Below are positions 45,201 through 53,381 of a stretch of DNA of 64,000 nt, piece by piece (within the stretch, counting starts at the first letter, position 1; each line of letters opens with the position of its first letter). The notes below the pieces were generated by a model. The model ran no database searches. It saw only the letters and a list, made by a program, of their open reading frames with translations, and was not told the DNA's origin. The DNA is taken from the NCBI GenBank assembly GCA_942493055.1, contig OW818680.1, forward strand, positions 2,418,001 through 2,482,000, in the 5' to 3' direction. This stretch comes from CAIZQW01 sp942493055. GTDB lineage: Bacteria; Verrucomicrobiota; Kiritimatiellia; RFP12; UBA1067. The position numbers were made by a program, and so were the translations under genes.

Positions 45201-46879
45201 CGGGCGGAATGCTGTGGTTGCGTGGACTGGATGCCAAGACCCTGTCGGGAGTGGCATCCCTGATGCCGTGGAAACCCGGATTTGTCCCGCTGGACGGCAA
45301 GGAACGGGGCGCGGCGCGACGCGCCGACCATCGCTTGATCGCCGGACTGGGCACTGCCGACTTCGCCTGGTCCCGCGGCGACAAGATCACCGCGCCTCTC
45401 GGCGGCCCGGCCCTGGTGCCGCCGGGCGAGGGCGCCGCAATCGTGCTGCTAGAACCTGCATTACTCCTCGCCGTTCCCATGGGTAAGGGTATGGTCCTCG
45501 TTGACCAGCTCGCTTGGGACCAGGCGTTCTCGGCGGAGGCCGAACGCGTCAACCGCATCGTCAGTTGCCTCGCCCGCAACCTCGGTGCCGGCTTCCGCAT
45601 CGTCGCCGGCAAGCGCTACCGCTTCATCTCCCTCGACCTGACGGCGCAGGCCAACCGAGGCTTCGTCGACGACAAGGCCGCCGACGGCATCGGCGGCTGG
45701 ACCGACCAGGGAGACAACGACATGCGCCTCTTTCTCATCAACCACACCGGCATGGTCGGCGGCATGGCGGTGCCAACCCAGGCATTCCCTACCGAGGCCA
45801 GCTTCAACGGCGTGACCTTCCGCCTGATCGATCCCAAGGCCAACGCCGGCAAGGCGGTGGTCACGCTGCGCGGCGGTCCGCACGACCCCGCTGCCCCGTC
45901 CGAAGTGCGCGGCATCCAGGCCGGCAACGTCAAAGCCGATCGCCTGTGGTTCCTGCATGCCGGTTGCTGGAGCATAGACGACTACCTGACCACCGTTGCC
46001 CGCTACGAGGTGGTCTACACTGACGGTACCCGGGTTGCCGTCCCGGTCCGGCAGGGCCGCGAGATCAGCGACTGGTGGAATCCCCTATCCCTGGCCGGCG
46101 CCCAGGTCGCCTGGAGCGGTCGCAATGACAAGCATGCCCCCGTCGGCATCTACATGATGCCGTGGGACAATCCCCATCCAGACAAGCCGATCGCCATGAT
46201 TGACGTGATCGGCAGCCTTGCCCAAGCCCAGCTTGTGCTCATCGGCATCACCCTCGGCATCGAGGACGGCGATGAGCGCACCTCTGCCGCATGGGACTGC
46301 GGCACCTTCGCCGACGGCACGGTCGCTGGCATTGGCCAGACGCCCGCGCTGAAGGGTGCCGGCACCCCGGTGACAAGCGGATCCCGTGCGCTGCTGCGCT
46401 TCGCCGGCGGCCAGAGTCTGACCACCGAGCTGCGCCTCGGACCATTGGCCGCCGGAACCCCGTTGGCGATTGAAATCGAGGTCGCTCCCGACGGCAAGCC
46501 CGGTGGTTACTACGGCGGCCTGATCCAGGCCGGCAGCTACCAGCGCTCTGGAATCCGGATGCTGCTGCGCTACGACCTGAAGGTGGTGGTCGAGAACATT
46601 GCCGGCGAAGGACCGGGAAAGACAACCCACCTGACTTCCGCAGAGCCGCTCGCGGTCAATCAGCTCAGCACGATCCGCTATGAGCATGACGGACGCCAGG
46701 CCCGGCTGCTGGTCAACGGCAAGTTGCAGCAGGCGGTGTTATGTTCGCCGCCCGGCCCCTGGACCGGAACCATGTCCGTCGCCAGCGCCGACGGCCAGCA
46801 CTATTTCCTAAATGGCGCGGTCGGCACCGTCCGCCTGATTTCACTGGCACCATCAGATGGCTCCGTTCCACACAAATAA
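42227..46879 (+). CDS. Large secreted GH2-type glycoside hydrolase with amidotransferase-like and LamG-like C-terminus
   Basis: ATG 42227 follows AAGGAG, 12 bp after the HzsA-like gene. The protein has 1550 residues with a signal peptide ending near residue 36. A GH2 jelly roll (about 45-210), Ig-like linker (about 215-330) and TIM barrel (about 335-600) carry an intact acid/base in MWSLANETMW (Glu444) and a nucleophile candidate in SIGEYY (Glu545). Residues about 740-1130 look like Rossmann/amidotransferase-type domains, and residues about 1390-1545 are LamG-like. Third codon positions look richer in G/C than in the neighbours, by eye. The gene lies between the 3' end of the HzsA-like gene and a decayed second copy of that 3' end, which suggests insertion or duplication-deletion. 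Confidence 0.82.
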   Translation: MNDFRGQTRMTQKPWLATMMLMSTLSVAGLSTPLVADGARTALDLAGTWEAVGTTVGLPWPAPASGWKPITVPSGDCDLIDIDVGRWAAPRPEKVIAADGKSPLMKEKQGAWFRRTFDLPGGVPTGKRALLHCDGVAWRSAVRLNGIEVGTSILGVVPNTYDVTAAVRSGSNELAIGAACRASLWDAEHKTFIAPTPAMNPGIWAGVRLELVPELRIDDVWVRTSVAKKRIEVELTLINDGKAGQTLLPGAIVRGPDGQPACALESQTVTLAAGETRSVVLAADWIAPHLWTPTTPITYTAETLLRQNMVVVDRSSTVFGFREFTASGRDFLLNGRRQVLLRNTWLTTPSAPREDVYSRMREETTHFNCLRMGIGYNNVNIPEQGDRVGMMIIPEFWMWYENSDTCWPIAQSAIWLPAAQKMMARLVKLYRNHPSVIMWSLANETMWNSTTPERMAAVDVLCKTVRANDSTRLLQGDAEITWDGRLDVVSIHYPEGAAQDTGTLRDLYPNASWIIPNDLEWLKKEGINRSWRAEFTWDRPLSIGEYYCMDDFVLEGCSAYMGDEAFDFGKWHWQAWDGREAIMPRQDNGWLRMVKISSDRYRAAGVASLNPWTGSGLDTIPPLVARPLDLHPNAFGGEPCTRRIFVANDTGRWWGGMHLQVGLHANGRTLWSEERIPAQVDPGQAKEISVTLHPPQVDAITPATLVVRLRWDRGSRQIELYRYEETLWICPRVGLDGADTAAVALFDTPNGPTAKALAALGLPVSPGVCDDAGLAGKHLLIIGEGAIGKADLAAAARFAEAGGQVLVLHQEALEPFVPGLPELDPKHAASMTWSHDPDQPALAGLADGQLRWWRPDHLVATRSLVRPSAGPAASAAASGGRYGMHWSPLAVLRHGKGSVTVCQYLLCDRIEVEPAARLILAQTVRAALAAKPIEPAPALRLASGVGKTMRAVLADCSVAVADKLDGPGPVLVNAASPPDAATLGKLRAEVEAGGMLWLRGLDAKTLSGVASLMPWKPGFVPLDGKERGAARRADHRLIAGLGTADFAWSRGDKITAPLGGPALVPPGEGAAIVLLEPALLLAVPMGKGMVLVDQLAWDQAFSAEAERVNRIVSCLARNLGAGFRIVAGKRYRFISLDLTAQANRGFVDDKAADGIGGWTDQGDNDMRLFLINHTGMVGGMAVPTQAFPTEASFNGVTFRLIDPKANAGKAVVTLRGGPHDPAAPSEVRGIQAGNVKADRLWFLHAGCWSIDDYLTTVARYEVVYTDGTRVAVPVRQGREISDWWNPLSLAGAQVAWSGRNDKHAPVGIYMMPWDNPHPDKPIAMIDVIGSLAQAQLVLIGITLGIEDGDERTSAAWDCGTFADGTVAGIGQTPALKGAGTPVTSGSRALLRFAGGQSLTTELRLGPLAAGTPLAIEIEVAPDGKPGGYYGGLIQAGSYQRSGIRMLLRYDLKVVVENIAGEGPGKTTHLTSAEPLAVNQLSTIRYEHDGRQARLLVNGKLQQAVLCSPPGPWTGTMSVASADGQHYFLNGAVGTVRLISLAPSDGSVPHK

Positions 46880-46929
46880 CAGCACCGCCAGATGGCTCTA
46901 ACCCGTCTCTTACGGACAAAAGAGCTCCA

Positions 46930-47205
46930 TCGTTGTCACGAATGAGCCGCGTGTCATACTCGGGGTGGGGACTCCCGAACTGAAACTACGAACCGCTGAC
47001 CGAACCGCTGCGCTTCGGTGCGCTGGCGAGTCCGCTCGCCAAGATGCTGGAAAAGGGACACCACAAGGTGACGCTCACCCCAGAGGAGTGGACGCGACTC
47101 TACACGTGGATGGACTCCAACGGCGCCTTCTTCGGAACGTTCGATGTCAACGAACAAAAGAAGCAACTTGCCGACGAGATCATTGCGATTCAGTCCTTAT
47201 TATAG
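46930..47205 (+). pseudogene. Decayed copy of the 3' end of the HzsA-like diheme gene
   Basis: The sequence parallels 41938-42208 of the esterase/HzsA-like gene. I count about 18 mismatches in roughly 245 aligned bases (about 93 percent identity), mostly at third codon positions. A Lys codon has become TGA (SGWGLPN then stop), after which the frame continues NYEPLTEPLRFGALASP to a terminal TAG. The heme-binding motifs lie upstream and are absent. No start or Shine-Dalgarno is seen. It is a fossil of a second gene copy. Confidence 0.85.
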
Positions 47206-47247
47206 GTTAGTCAATTATCCTATAATAACGAAAACCCTTATTATAGG
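47195..47247. repeat. Three-armed AT-rich hairpin region (possible terminator)
   Basis: TTATTATAGG (47197-47206) pairs perfectly with CCTATAATAA (47219-47228). The left arm recurs at 47238-47247, so the middle arm can pair with either neighbour. The region lies between the decayed gene (+) and the GH78 gene (-), where a bidirectional terminator is expected. Confidence 0.55.
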
Positions 47248-47260
47248 TAGCCCAGATGTC

Positions 47261-47309
47261 GGACGCAAGACCCAGGACTCATGACTCCGGGGTCTTGAGT
47301 CCTGCGTCC
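47261..47309. repeat. GC-rich palindromic block between convergent genes
   Basis: CAGGACTCA (47273-47281) pairs with TGAGTCCTG (47296-47304). An outer pair, GGACGCA (47261-47267) and TGCGTCC (47303-47309), partly competes with it. It lies just beyond the stop of the GH78 gene on the minus strand, so it could act as a transcript-end hairpin or be a REP-like repeat. Confidence 0.45.
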
Positions 47310-47322
47310 TGGGGCGCTCGTC

Positions 47323-49950
47323 TTATTTAGCGACCACGCTCAGCTTGTAACGGTACGTGCCGGCTTCCACGGTTTCGGCTTTGCGGCCGTCGGGGAATTC
47401 GATGGTCGCTGTCGTATTCGGCGGGACCACGATGTCCATCACGACTTGCTTGTTCTTCAGCGTCCAGGCGCTGGAGGCTTTGCCGTAGGGCGTTTCGAGT
47501 TCAGCGCGCACGGAGTCGAGCGGGCCGCCGATGAGCGGGCGGATGAAGAAGTGCTTGTAGCCTGGGACTGCCGGATCAGGCGCAAGTCCGGCCACGCGCT
47601 CGACCATCCATTGTTCGATGGCGCCGTAGGCGTAGTGGTTGAAGGAGTTCATGCCCACATCGCCAAACCCTTTTTCGTGGCTGAAGCTGTTCCACCGTTC
47701 CCACATGGTGGTCGCGCCCTGATTGATGGAGTAGAACCAGGAGGGATAACTCTCCTTGAAGAGCAGGTCCAAGGCGATGTCCGCATGCCCTGTCTGTTCG
47801 AGCACGCTCGTAATGTACGGCGTCCCGAGGAAGCCCGTGCGCAGATGGCCGTCCGCCGCTTTGACAAGCCGCACCAGATGCGCGCCCACCTTGGCTCTCA
47901 TCTCCTTCGGAACGAGATCGAACGCGAGCGCCAGCACGTAGGCGGTCTGGGTCTCGGGCGCATTCTGCAGCTTGTACTCCGCATCAAAATAGTTTTTCAA
48001 AAACGCGTCTCTCACCGCATCAGCTTCTGCGGCATATTTCTTCGCCTCGTCTATCCGCCCCAGAATGCGCGCGGAGTCAGCGAGGATGCGGGCACTGCGG
48101 GCATAGAAAGCAACGCCCAGCAGATGGTGGGGCGTCTCCCCCTTGTTATCCTTGGCATACGGCTGGAGCCAGTCGCCAAAGCCTTTCATCTTGGGCGTCA
48201 AGCCATTGACCGACTGCGCGCGATAGCAGCCGACCAGCTTTTCCATCATCAGGAAATTCTCAGCCAGCACCTCGGTGTCGCCAGTGCGTACATAGAGATC
48301 CCAGGGGATGAAGGTCGCGGCGTCCATCCACCCGGGGCTGTCGCCCGCGCGCAGCACATCGGGGATCACATGAGGGATGCGTCCGTCCTTCAACTGGTCG
48401 TCGCGCATGGAGCCGAGCCAGCTCTTGAAGAAGGCGTGACAGTCGTAGTTGTACATCGCGGTCGGGCCGAAGGCCTGGGCGTCCCCTGTCCAGCCCAGAC
48501 GTTCATCGCGCTGCGGACAGTCGGTCGGAATGTCGACGAAATTGCCGCGCTGTCCCCACAGGATGTTGCTCTGCAACTGGTTCAACTTGGCATGGGAGGA
48601 TTCAAAGGAACCGATGCGCGTGAGATCCGAGTGGAAGACCAGACCTGTCACCCAATCCTTGCGCGGCTTGACATCCTTGGAGAGGCCGGAGAGTTCCACA
48701 TAGCGGAAACCATGGAAGGTGAAGGTCGGTTGCCATTCGAGGGTACCTGTCTTTGCGGCCGTGTAGATGTCCGTTGATTTGGCGGTACGGTAGTTGGCGG
48801 TGTAGAGCGTGCCGTTGGTCTGCAACATTTCGGCAAAGCGGATGGTCACGGTCTGATCCTTCTCAACCGGGATCTTGATCTTCGGCCAACCGACCATGTT
48901 CTGCCCAAGATCGAAGACGAAGCGTCCCTTCTCCGGCTCCGTGATATTCTTGACTGCGAGCGTTTGCGTGACGCGCACAGGCGGGAACGGTTTCGGCGTG
49001 AGACGGGCCGTACCGAGATCCGCAGTCGCCGTGACAGGCGCCCAGCCTGTCACCTCCTTGCGCGCATCGACAATTTCGCCGTCGTAAATGCTGGCGTTGA
49101 TGATCGGACCATTGCGAGTCCCTTCCCACTGGCCATCCGAGACAACAGTCTCGCGCGTTCCATCCTTGTAGGCGACTTCCAGTTGGAGCAATAGTTCAGG
49201 ATCTGTGCCATAAAATCCTCTTGTCCGTTTGCCCCAGCCAAGCCGCCCGGCATACCAGCCTGTGCCGAGCATCGCTTCGAAAGCGTTCTCGCCCTTCTTA
49301 AGCTGGCGGGTGACATCGTAGGTCAAGGTGTCCATACGATTCAGATACGAGGTCCAGCCGTTCGCAAAAATATCCTGGCTCACGCATTCGCCGTTGAGCT
49401 GAAGCGTGAAGAAGCCGCGCGCGGTGATATAGAGGCGCGCTTGCACGATCTTCTTATCCTTTGACAGCGGGAAGGTGCGGCGCAGCCAGGCCACCTGTTC
49501 CGCCTTCGGATCAGTCGCGCCCGCGGGCCGGATCCACTGCGCTTTCCAATCCTTGGAAGAGAGCAAGCCCAACTCGAAGCAGGCCGGCTTGCTCCAGCCA
49601 GACTCCTTGCCCGCCTCGTTGCGGATGTTGACGCGCCACGCGACCTTCTGCCGCGAGGCCAACGCCGGGCCGCCATACGGCACGCCGACAGACTGTTCGG
49701 AGGTCACCCAGCCGCTGTTCCACAATGTTTTTTCTGCCGAGGTGGCTTCAATGCAATAGGCGGTCTGCTTCTTCATGCCATCCGGCAACTTCCAGGAGAG
49801 GGCAGGCGTGGCATCATAGAAACCGACAGGATCGACAAACCCCTCCCCCACGGTCAGAGCACGCGCAGGTGCCCCGTACGTCTGAAGGGTGGACAGCAAT
49901 GACAGCGCGACTACGAGGCTTTGCCCGTAACTCATGAATCCTGATTTCAT
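47323..49950 (-). CDS. Alpha-L-rhamnosidase, GH78
   Basis: The protein has 875 residues, with a start preceded by AGGAG and a signal peptide (about 1-27). The domain order is that of GH78: N-terminal FN3-like domain, beta-sandwich Bac_rhamnosid N-domain (WLRRTFPLSKDKKIVQARLY, ARGFFTLQLNG), a second sandwich (RFVFDLGQNMVGW), the (alpha/alpha)6 barrel with the hallmark DCPQRDERLGWTGDAQ and GATTMWERWNS, and the C-terminal sandwich. Acidic residues in these two motifs form the catalytic centre of characterised GH78 enzymes. It releases terminal alpha-L-rhamnose, for example from pectic rhamnogalacturonan or glycosides. It heads a minus-strand arm opposed to the + strand CAZyme run. Confidence 0.93.
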   Translation of the reverse strand: MKSGFMSYGQSLVVALSLLSTLQTYGAPARALTVGEGFVDPVGFYDATPALSWKLPDGMKKQTAYCIEATSAEKTLWNSGWVTSEQSVGVPYGGPALASRQKVAWRVNIRNEAGKESGWSKPACFELGLLSSKDWKAQWIRPAGATDPKAEQVAWLRRTFPLSKDKKIVQARLYITARGFFTLQLNGECVSQDIFANGWTSYLNRMDTLTYDVTRQLKKGENAFEAMLGTGWYAGRLGWGKRTRGFYGTDPELLLQLEVAYKDGTRETVVSDGQWEGTRNGPIINASIYDGEIVDARKEVTGWAPVTATADLGTARLTPKPFPPVRVTQTLAVKNITEPEKGRFVFDLGQNMVGWPKIKIPVEKDQTVTIRFAEMLQTNGTLYTANYRTAKSTDIYTAAKTGTLEWQPTFTFHGFRYVELSGLSKDVKPRKDWVTGLVFHSDLTRIGSFESSHAKLNQLQSNILWGQRGNFVDIPTDCPQRDERLGWTGDAQAFGPTAMYNYDCHAFFKSWLGSMRDDQLKDGRIPHVIPDVLRAGDSPGWMDAATFIPWDLYVRTGDTEVLAENFLMMEKLVGCYRAQSVNGLTPKMKGFGDWLQPYAKDNKGETPHHLLGVAFYARSARILADSARILGRIDEAKKYAAEADAVRDAFLKNYFDAEYKLQNAPETQTAYVLALAFDLVPKEMRAKVGAHLVRLVKAADGHLRTGFLGTPYITSVLEQTGHADIALDLLFKESYPSWFYSINQGATTMWERWNSFSHEKGFGDVGMNSFNHYAYGAIEQWMVERVAGLAPDPAVPGYKHFFIRPLIGGPLDSVRAELETPYGKASSAWTLKNKQVVMDIVVPPNTTATIEFPDGRKAETVEAGTYRYKLSVVAK

Positions 49951-50055
49951 ATTTTGATCTCCTCATCTTCCTGCGGACTCCGCATACGGAATCGCATCAA
50001 GCAGTTTTGTTTTCTGATAATATGACAATATTTCTGCGATGTCCATATCAAAGAA

Positions 50056-50372
50056 CGGCGCATCCCCGATTCATTGACTTGTCCGCCACAACCAACCGGC
50101 AGAGTAAAATATTCTCGCAGAGCCGCTGAGGCGCTGAGGATATTTTGGAGTGCGGTGACAAGTCGAGACGAAGTCGAGCGCGGCACCGCTTTTCTCTGGC
50201 ACGCACAAGCAAAAGCGGCGTCGCGCGGAATACCGCTTGCCGCACGCACTCCAAAAGACAGTGGCATGTACTTTTTGTGATCTTTTTGTGGATTTTGTGG
50301 TTCCAATAACCTCAGTCCATGCTTCTGTTCTCCAGACTTTCTGGGTCAAGTCAATGAATCAGGGATGCGCCC
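50056..50372. mobile_element. 317-bp MITE-like element with 25-bp inverted repeats and 9-bp target duplication
   Basis: The terminal inverted repeats are 50057-50081 and 50347-50371, 25 bp with one mismatch (for example GATTCATTGACTTG against CAAGTCAATGAATC). They are flanked by a perfect direct repeat ATCAAAGAA at 50047-50055 and 50373-50381. No ORF inside resembles a transposase. The interior contains a second perfect 12-bp inverted repeat and a run of TTTTTGTGG-like motifs. It fills most of the 477-bp gap between the GH78 gene and the two-domain glycosidase gene. A 9-bp duplication is known for several DDE transposase families; the mobilising partner is not in this window. Confidence 0.78.
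50143..50256. repeat. Nested inverted repeats inside the MITE-like element
   Basis: TTTTGGAGTGCG (50143-50154) pairs perfectly with CGCACTCCAAAA (50245-50256). Inside it CCGCTTTT (50186-50193) pairs with AAAAGCGG (50211-50218). The result is a long structured stem consistent with a REP- or MITE-type repeat. I believe similar GGAGTGCGGTG-type repeats occur between genes in Verrucomicrobia, but I could not search for them. Confidence 0.65.
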
Positions 50373-50427
50373 ATCAAAGAATGGGCTAGCGTCATTCGGA
50401 TGCGTATCTGAGAAAAGGCGCTCTCTT

Positions 50428-52977
50428 TTATTTTTGGAATCCCAGATCCGCTCCATCGTGGGTCACAACGCCGATTTGTTCCAGATGGCCTCGCCGACCA
50501 TTATACCAGAGCAACCATTTCTTGCCGTCGAAGATGGCATAAGGCTTATAGCAGGCGTCGTGGTCCCATGTGTCTTTGCCGGGGAAGATGATCGGATTGG
50601 CGGGGTGGCGCTGCCAGTGGGTGATGCCATCCTTGCTGTGTGCGAGGCAGATTCTCGCTTTGGCCTCATTTTCGAATCCAATATAGAACATCACATATCC
50701 GTCGCCGACTTTCTCGACCTGGCAGGCGGTCACCTTATGCTTCTCCCACGGGTTCTTGGGTTCGGCTGTGAAGACCGGATTGGCCTCATGCTTCTTCCAC
50801 GTCAATCCGTCAGGGCTCGTGGCGGTGCCGATGGCGTTTGGCTCGTTCTGTTCGCCACCGGAATACCACATGCGGAAGAGCTTCGCCTCTTCATCCCAGA
50901 TCACCGAAGGACACATGACGGCGATGTTCTTTTCCCAGGGCTGGTCAGAGGAGAGCGCGGGCTTGTCGCTCATGCGCTTCCACGTCACGCCATCGGGGCT
51001 GGTGGCGTAGCCGATCCATGATCGGTCCTTGGTCTGGCCGGTATACCACATGTGATAACCATCCGAGCGCTTCAAAACGTAAGGACGGTTGATGCCCTCT
51101 TCCCAACCTGTTTCCTTGCGCGGAGCCAAGACAATCTGCGGCGGTTCACTCCAATGGACACCGTCGCTGCTCTCCACGAGCGCCACGGATCCTTTGGGTC
51201 TCCAGGAAAGCCACATCCGATACCGGTCTCCGTCGCGCAAAACGGAAACATCAAAGCACGTCCCGTATTTCCCGCCCATCACAGGATTGCCCTCGAACTT
51301 CTTCCAGCCCGCCGATGTTTCCGGTACGGTGCCTGCCGGAGCGCCGGAAAGCTTGCCCGTCACCCGTGTGAGCTTGTCCGATGCTGCGACTTCTTTACCA
51401 TCGCTGAACACGTGCAGTCCCTTTCCTTTGCCATACCGCTCGCCGCGCTTGTCATAGAGGATGGTCAGCCAGTGACCGTGATAACGGATTTGATCAAGGC
51501 AGAAGTAATCCCATGTCCCCTCCGGCACGAGCGGATGGACCTCGACTGTTTCGTCTGCGCGCGGACGCAGGCCGATCAGCCCGCTGATGATGAGGTCGCA
51601 GAAGGTCGAGTGATTATAATCCTTGCCGCGTTCTTCGCCGCCTTTTTTAACGTCCCAGGTGTTGTTCTTCCAAGCCTTCAGCCGTGTGCGGGAGATCCAG
51701 TCGCCATTGGTCGGGTTGAGGTTCTCGTCGATCCACGGCACGACACGACCGTCCTCCAGCTTCACGTGATGCGACTTCGCATAAATTTTCAGCATCTCGA
51801 AGTAGTCCTGCCTCGTGACCGCCGACTGCTCGGCGTTGTTCAGCAGGTTGGCGAGGCCTGTCAAGGTGACTGCTGTCGCGAACGGCCAGCTCGGGCCATT
51901 CCAGAGGCACTCATGACCTTGGTAGGCGAGCGCGAATTTCGGGTGACGCTGCTCCGCGGTCGTGGGACCGAACGGAGCGTAGAACCCTTGCGGGTCCATG
52001 AGCTGCTTCCAGGCGATTGCCTTGTCGGCGTCTGGCAGATTGAAATACCATGGCGTATAGCCATGCAGTTCGCGGGCGTCAGAGAGTTTTGTGCCCTCGC
52101 CGCGCGGCAACACCTTGAAGAACTGCGCCTCCGTGTCCCACAGCTTCTCCTGGATCAGCCGCTTGATCTCCGCAGCCTTCGCGCGGAAGCGCTCCGCGAC
52201 TTCTTTATTCCCTGCGCGGTCCGCGATCTGGGCAATCGCCAGCGCGTCCCCGTACATGTAGCTGTTGATCGTCGCGCGGTAGCCGTGCTGTTTCGGATGC
52301 AACGCGCCGCTGATCGAAGACTCCATGCCGTCGCGGTCATCCTTCTGCCAGAACAACCCGTTGGGATCGCGGTGAGTTGCTTCCCACGCCTCATAGTTCT
52401 TGATCAGGTCGGGCAGCAACTCCTTGGCGAGCCGGTCGTCGCCGCTGACGTGCATACGCGCCCAGATCGAATCCGCTACCCAGAAGCTGTAGCGCCGTGG
52501 TTCACCGCCGCCGCTAAACCAAAACCGGGAATAGTCATCGAGAACCTTCTGATCCGCCAGCCAGCGGCCTTCGCGGAGGTGGTGGCCCGCGGCGCAGCTG
52601 ATCGAGTTGAACTTCCCGGCCCAGCCAACATTCGGCAGGAACTCATCCACGATCCATCCCACGGGCGTCTGCTTGATGTGTTTCCGATACGTCCACCAGC
52701 GGAAATAATAGGTCCGTTGGAGCTCCGCATCCGGACAATCAAGCAGCGGAATATTGTCTTTCAAAAAATCCCAGGCCGCCGTGTTGGGAAAGTATCCCTT
52801 GTAAAGCTCGTTATCTTCCTTGTTGAAACCCTCGACATAATGCCGGAACGACTCAGCTTTAAGCACAAAGGAGTGCGGTGAAAGCGGCAGCGGCGCATCT
52901 GCTGGACGCGCGATGAGCGGCGCCAGCAACAAGGCCGCGAGAAGGATCTTCCCGTACCGGATAGGTCTCAATTTCAT
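50428..52977 (-). CDS. Two-domain secreted glycosidase: alpha/alpha-barrel plus five-bladed beta-propeller
   Basis: I chose ATG at 52977, just behind AGGGAG; the frame is open 16 codons further but that extension is not signal-like. A signal peptide ends near ARPADA. Residues about 30-500 form an (alpha/alpha)6-barrel resembling MGH1/GH63-type hydrolases (YYFRWWTYRKH, FWVADSIWARM, DRDGMESSISG, GHECLWNGPSWPFA). Residues about 555-848 form a GH43/GH32/GH130-like propeller with repeated blades (YRMWLSWRPKG, YHMWYTGQTKDRSWIGYATS, FRMWYSGG, MFYIGFENEAKARICLA). Acidic residues suited to catalysis are present in both halves. The fusion suggests two sequential cleavages on one substrate. Families are assigned by motif only. 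Confidence 0.75.
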   Translation of the reverse strand: MKLRPIRYGKILLAALLLAPLIARPADAPLPLSPHSFVLKAESFRHYVEGFNKEDNELYKGYFPNTAAWDFLKDNIPLLDCPDAELQRTYYFRWWTYRKHIKQTPVGWIVDEFLPNVGWAGKFNSISCAAGHHLREGRWLADQKVLDDYSRFWFSGGGEPRRYSFWVADSIWARMHVSGDDRLAKELLPDLIKNYEAWEATHRDPNGLFWQKDDRDGMESSISGALHPKQHGYRATINSYMYGDALAIAQIADRAGNKEVAERFRAKAAEIKRLIQEKLWDTEAQFFKVLPRGEGTKLSDARELHGYTPWYFNLPDADKAIAWKQLMDPQGFYAPFGPTTAEQRHPKFALAYQGHECLWNGPSWPFATAVTLTGLANLLNNAEQSAVTRQDYFEMLKIYAKSHHVKLEDGRVVPWIDENLNPTNGDWISRTRLKAWKNNTWDVKKGGEERGKDYNHSTFCDLIISGLIGLRPRADETVEVHPLVPEGTWDYFCLDQIRYHGHWLTILYDKRGERYGKGKGLHVFSDGKEVAASDKLTRVTGKLSGAPAGTVPETSAGWKKFEGNPVMGGKYGTCFDVSVLRDGDRYRMWLSWRPKGSVALVESSDGVHWSEPPQIVLAPRKETGWEEGINRPYVLKRSDGYHMWYTGQTKDRSWIGYATSPDGVTWKRMSDKPALSSDQPWEKNIAVMCPSVIWDEEAKLFRMWYSGGEQNEPNAIGTATSPDGLTWKKHEANPVFTAEPKNPWEKHKVTACQVEKVGDGYVMFYIGFENEAKARICLAHSKDGITHWQRHPANPIIFPGKDTWDHDACYKPYAIFDGKKWLLWYNGRRGHLEQIGVVTHDGADLGFQK

Positions 52978-53045
52978 ATTTGTTACTCCCTTTTTTTTCT
53001 GCGCACGCCTCTGAAGAAATCGCATAGCATATTCTCATCCGTCAC

Positions 53046-53354
53046 TTACATGGTAACACCAAAGATGAAAAGCCCTGCAATAACCGAGGCGACTATAAGG
53101 ACGCACAATCTGCTGATCGTCAGGCGCGTGATGTTTCGTGTTATGAGCCAAACACCGACCAACCAAAGCACCAGTGAAGTCGTTCCTAAATAACTTGAGT
53201 ATCTGATGCCGTCAGACGTCCATCGGCTATGCAACCCCAAGCTGGCTATCTTGCAAAGGACTGCAAGAAAATGCAGAAGGAGGACAACTATCGAAATTCT
53301 GACAACACGTGATGCCGTATCTGTTGTCTGTGTTGGTGATAGATCATTATTCAT
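53046..53354 (-). CDS. Small membrane protein, unknown function
   Basis: The product has 102 residues with three hydrophobic segments (about 21-38, 57-74 and 82-101) and a short polar N-terminus. It begins 27 bp downstream of the ATPase gene and has only a weak purine-rich ribosome site. I do not recognise a family. The hydrophobic pattern and low GC, similar to the adjacent ATPase gene, support a real gene over a chance ORF. Confidence 0.5.
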   Translation of the reverse strand: MNNDLSPTQTTDTASRVVRISIVVLLLHFLAVLCKIASLGLHSRWTSDGIRYSSYLGTTSLVLWLVGVWLITRNITRLTISRLCVLIVASVIAGLFIFGVTM

Positions 53355-53381
53355 TTTCTTCTTGCCGTTCCGCGTAAGGCG

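Noticed and set aside
51052..52881. 609-codon + strand frame inside the two-domain glycosidase gene
   Set aside because: It is antisense to a gene with a signal peptide and clear blade repeats; its own translation has no domain signature.
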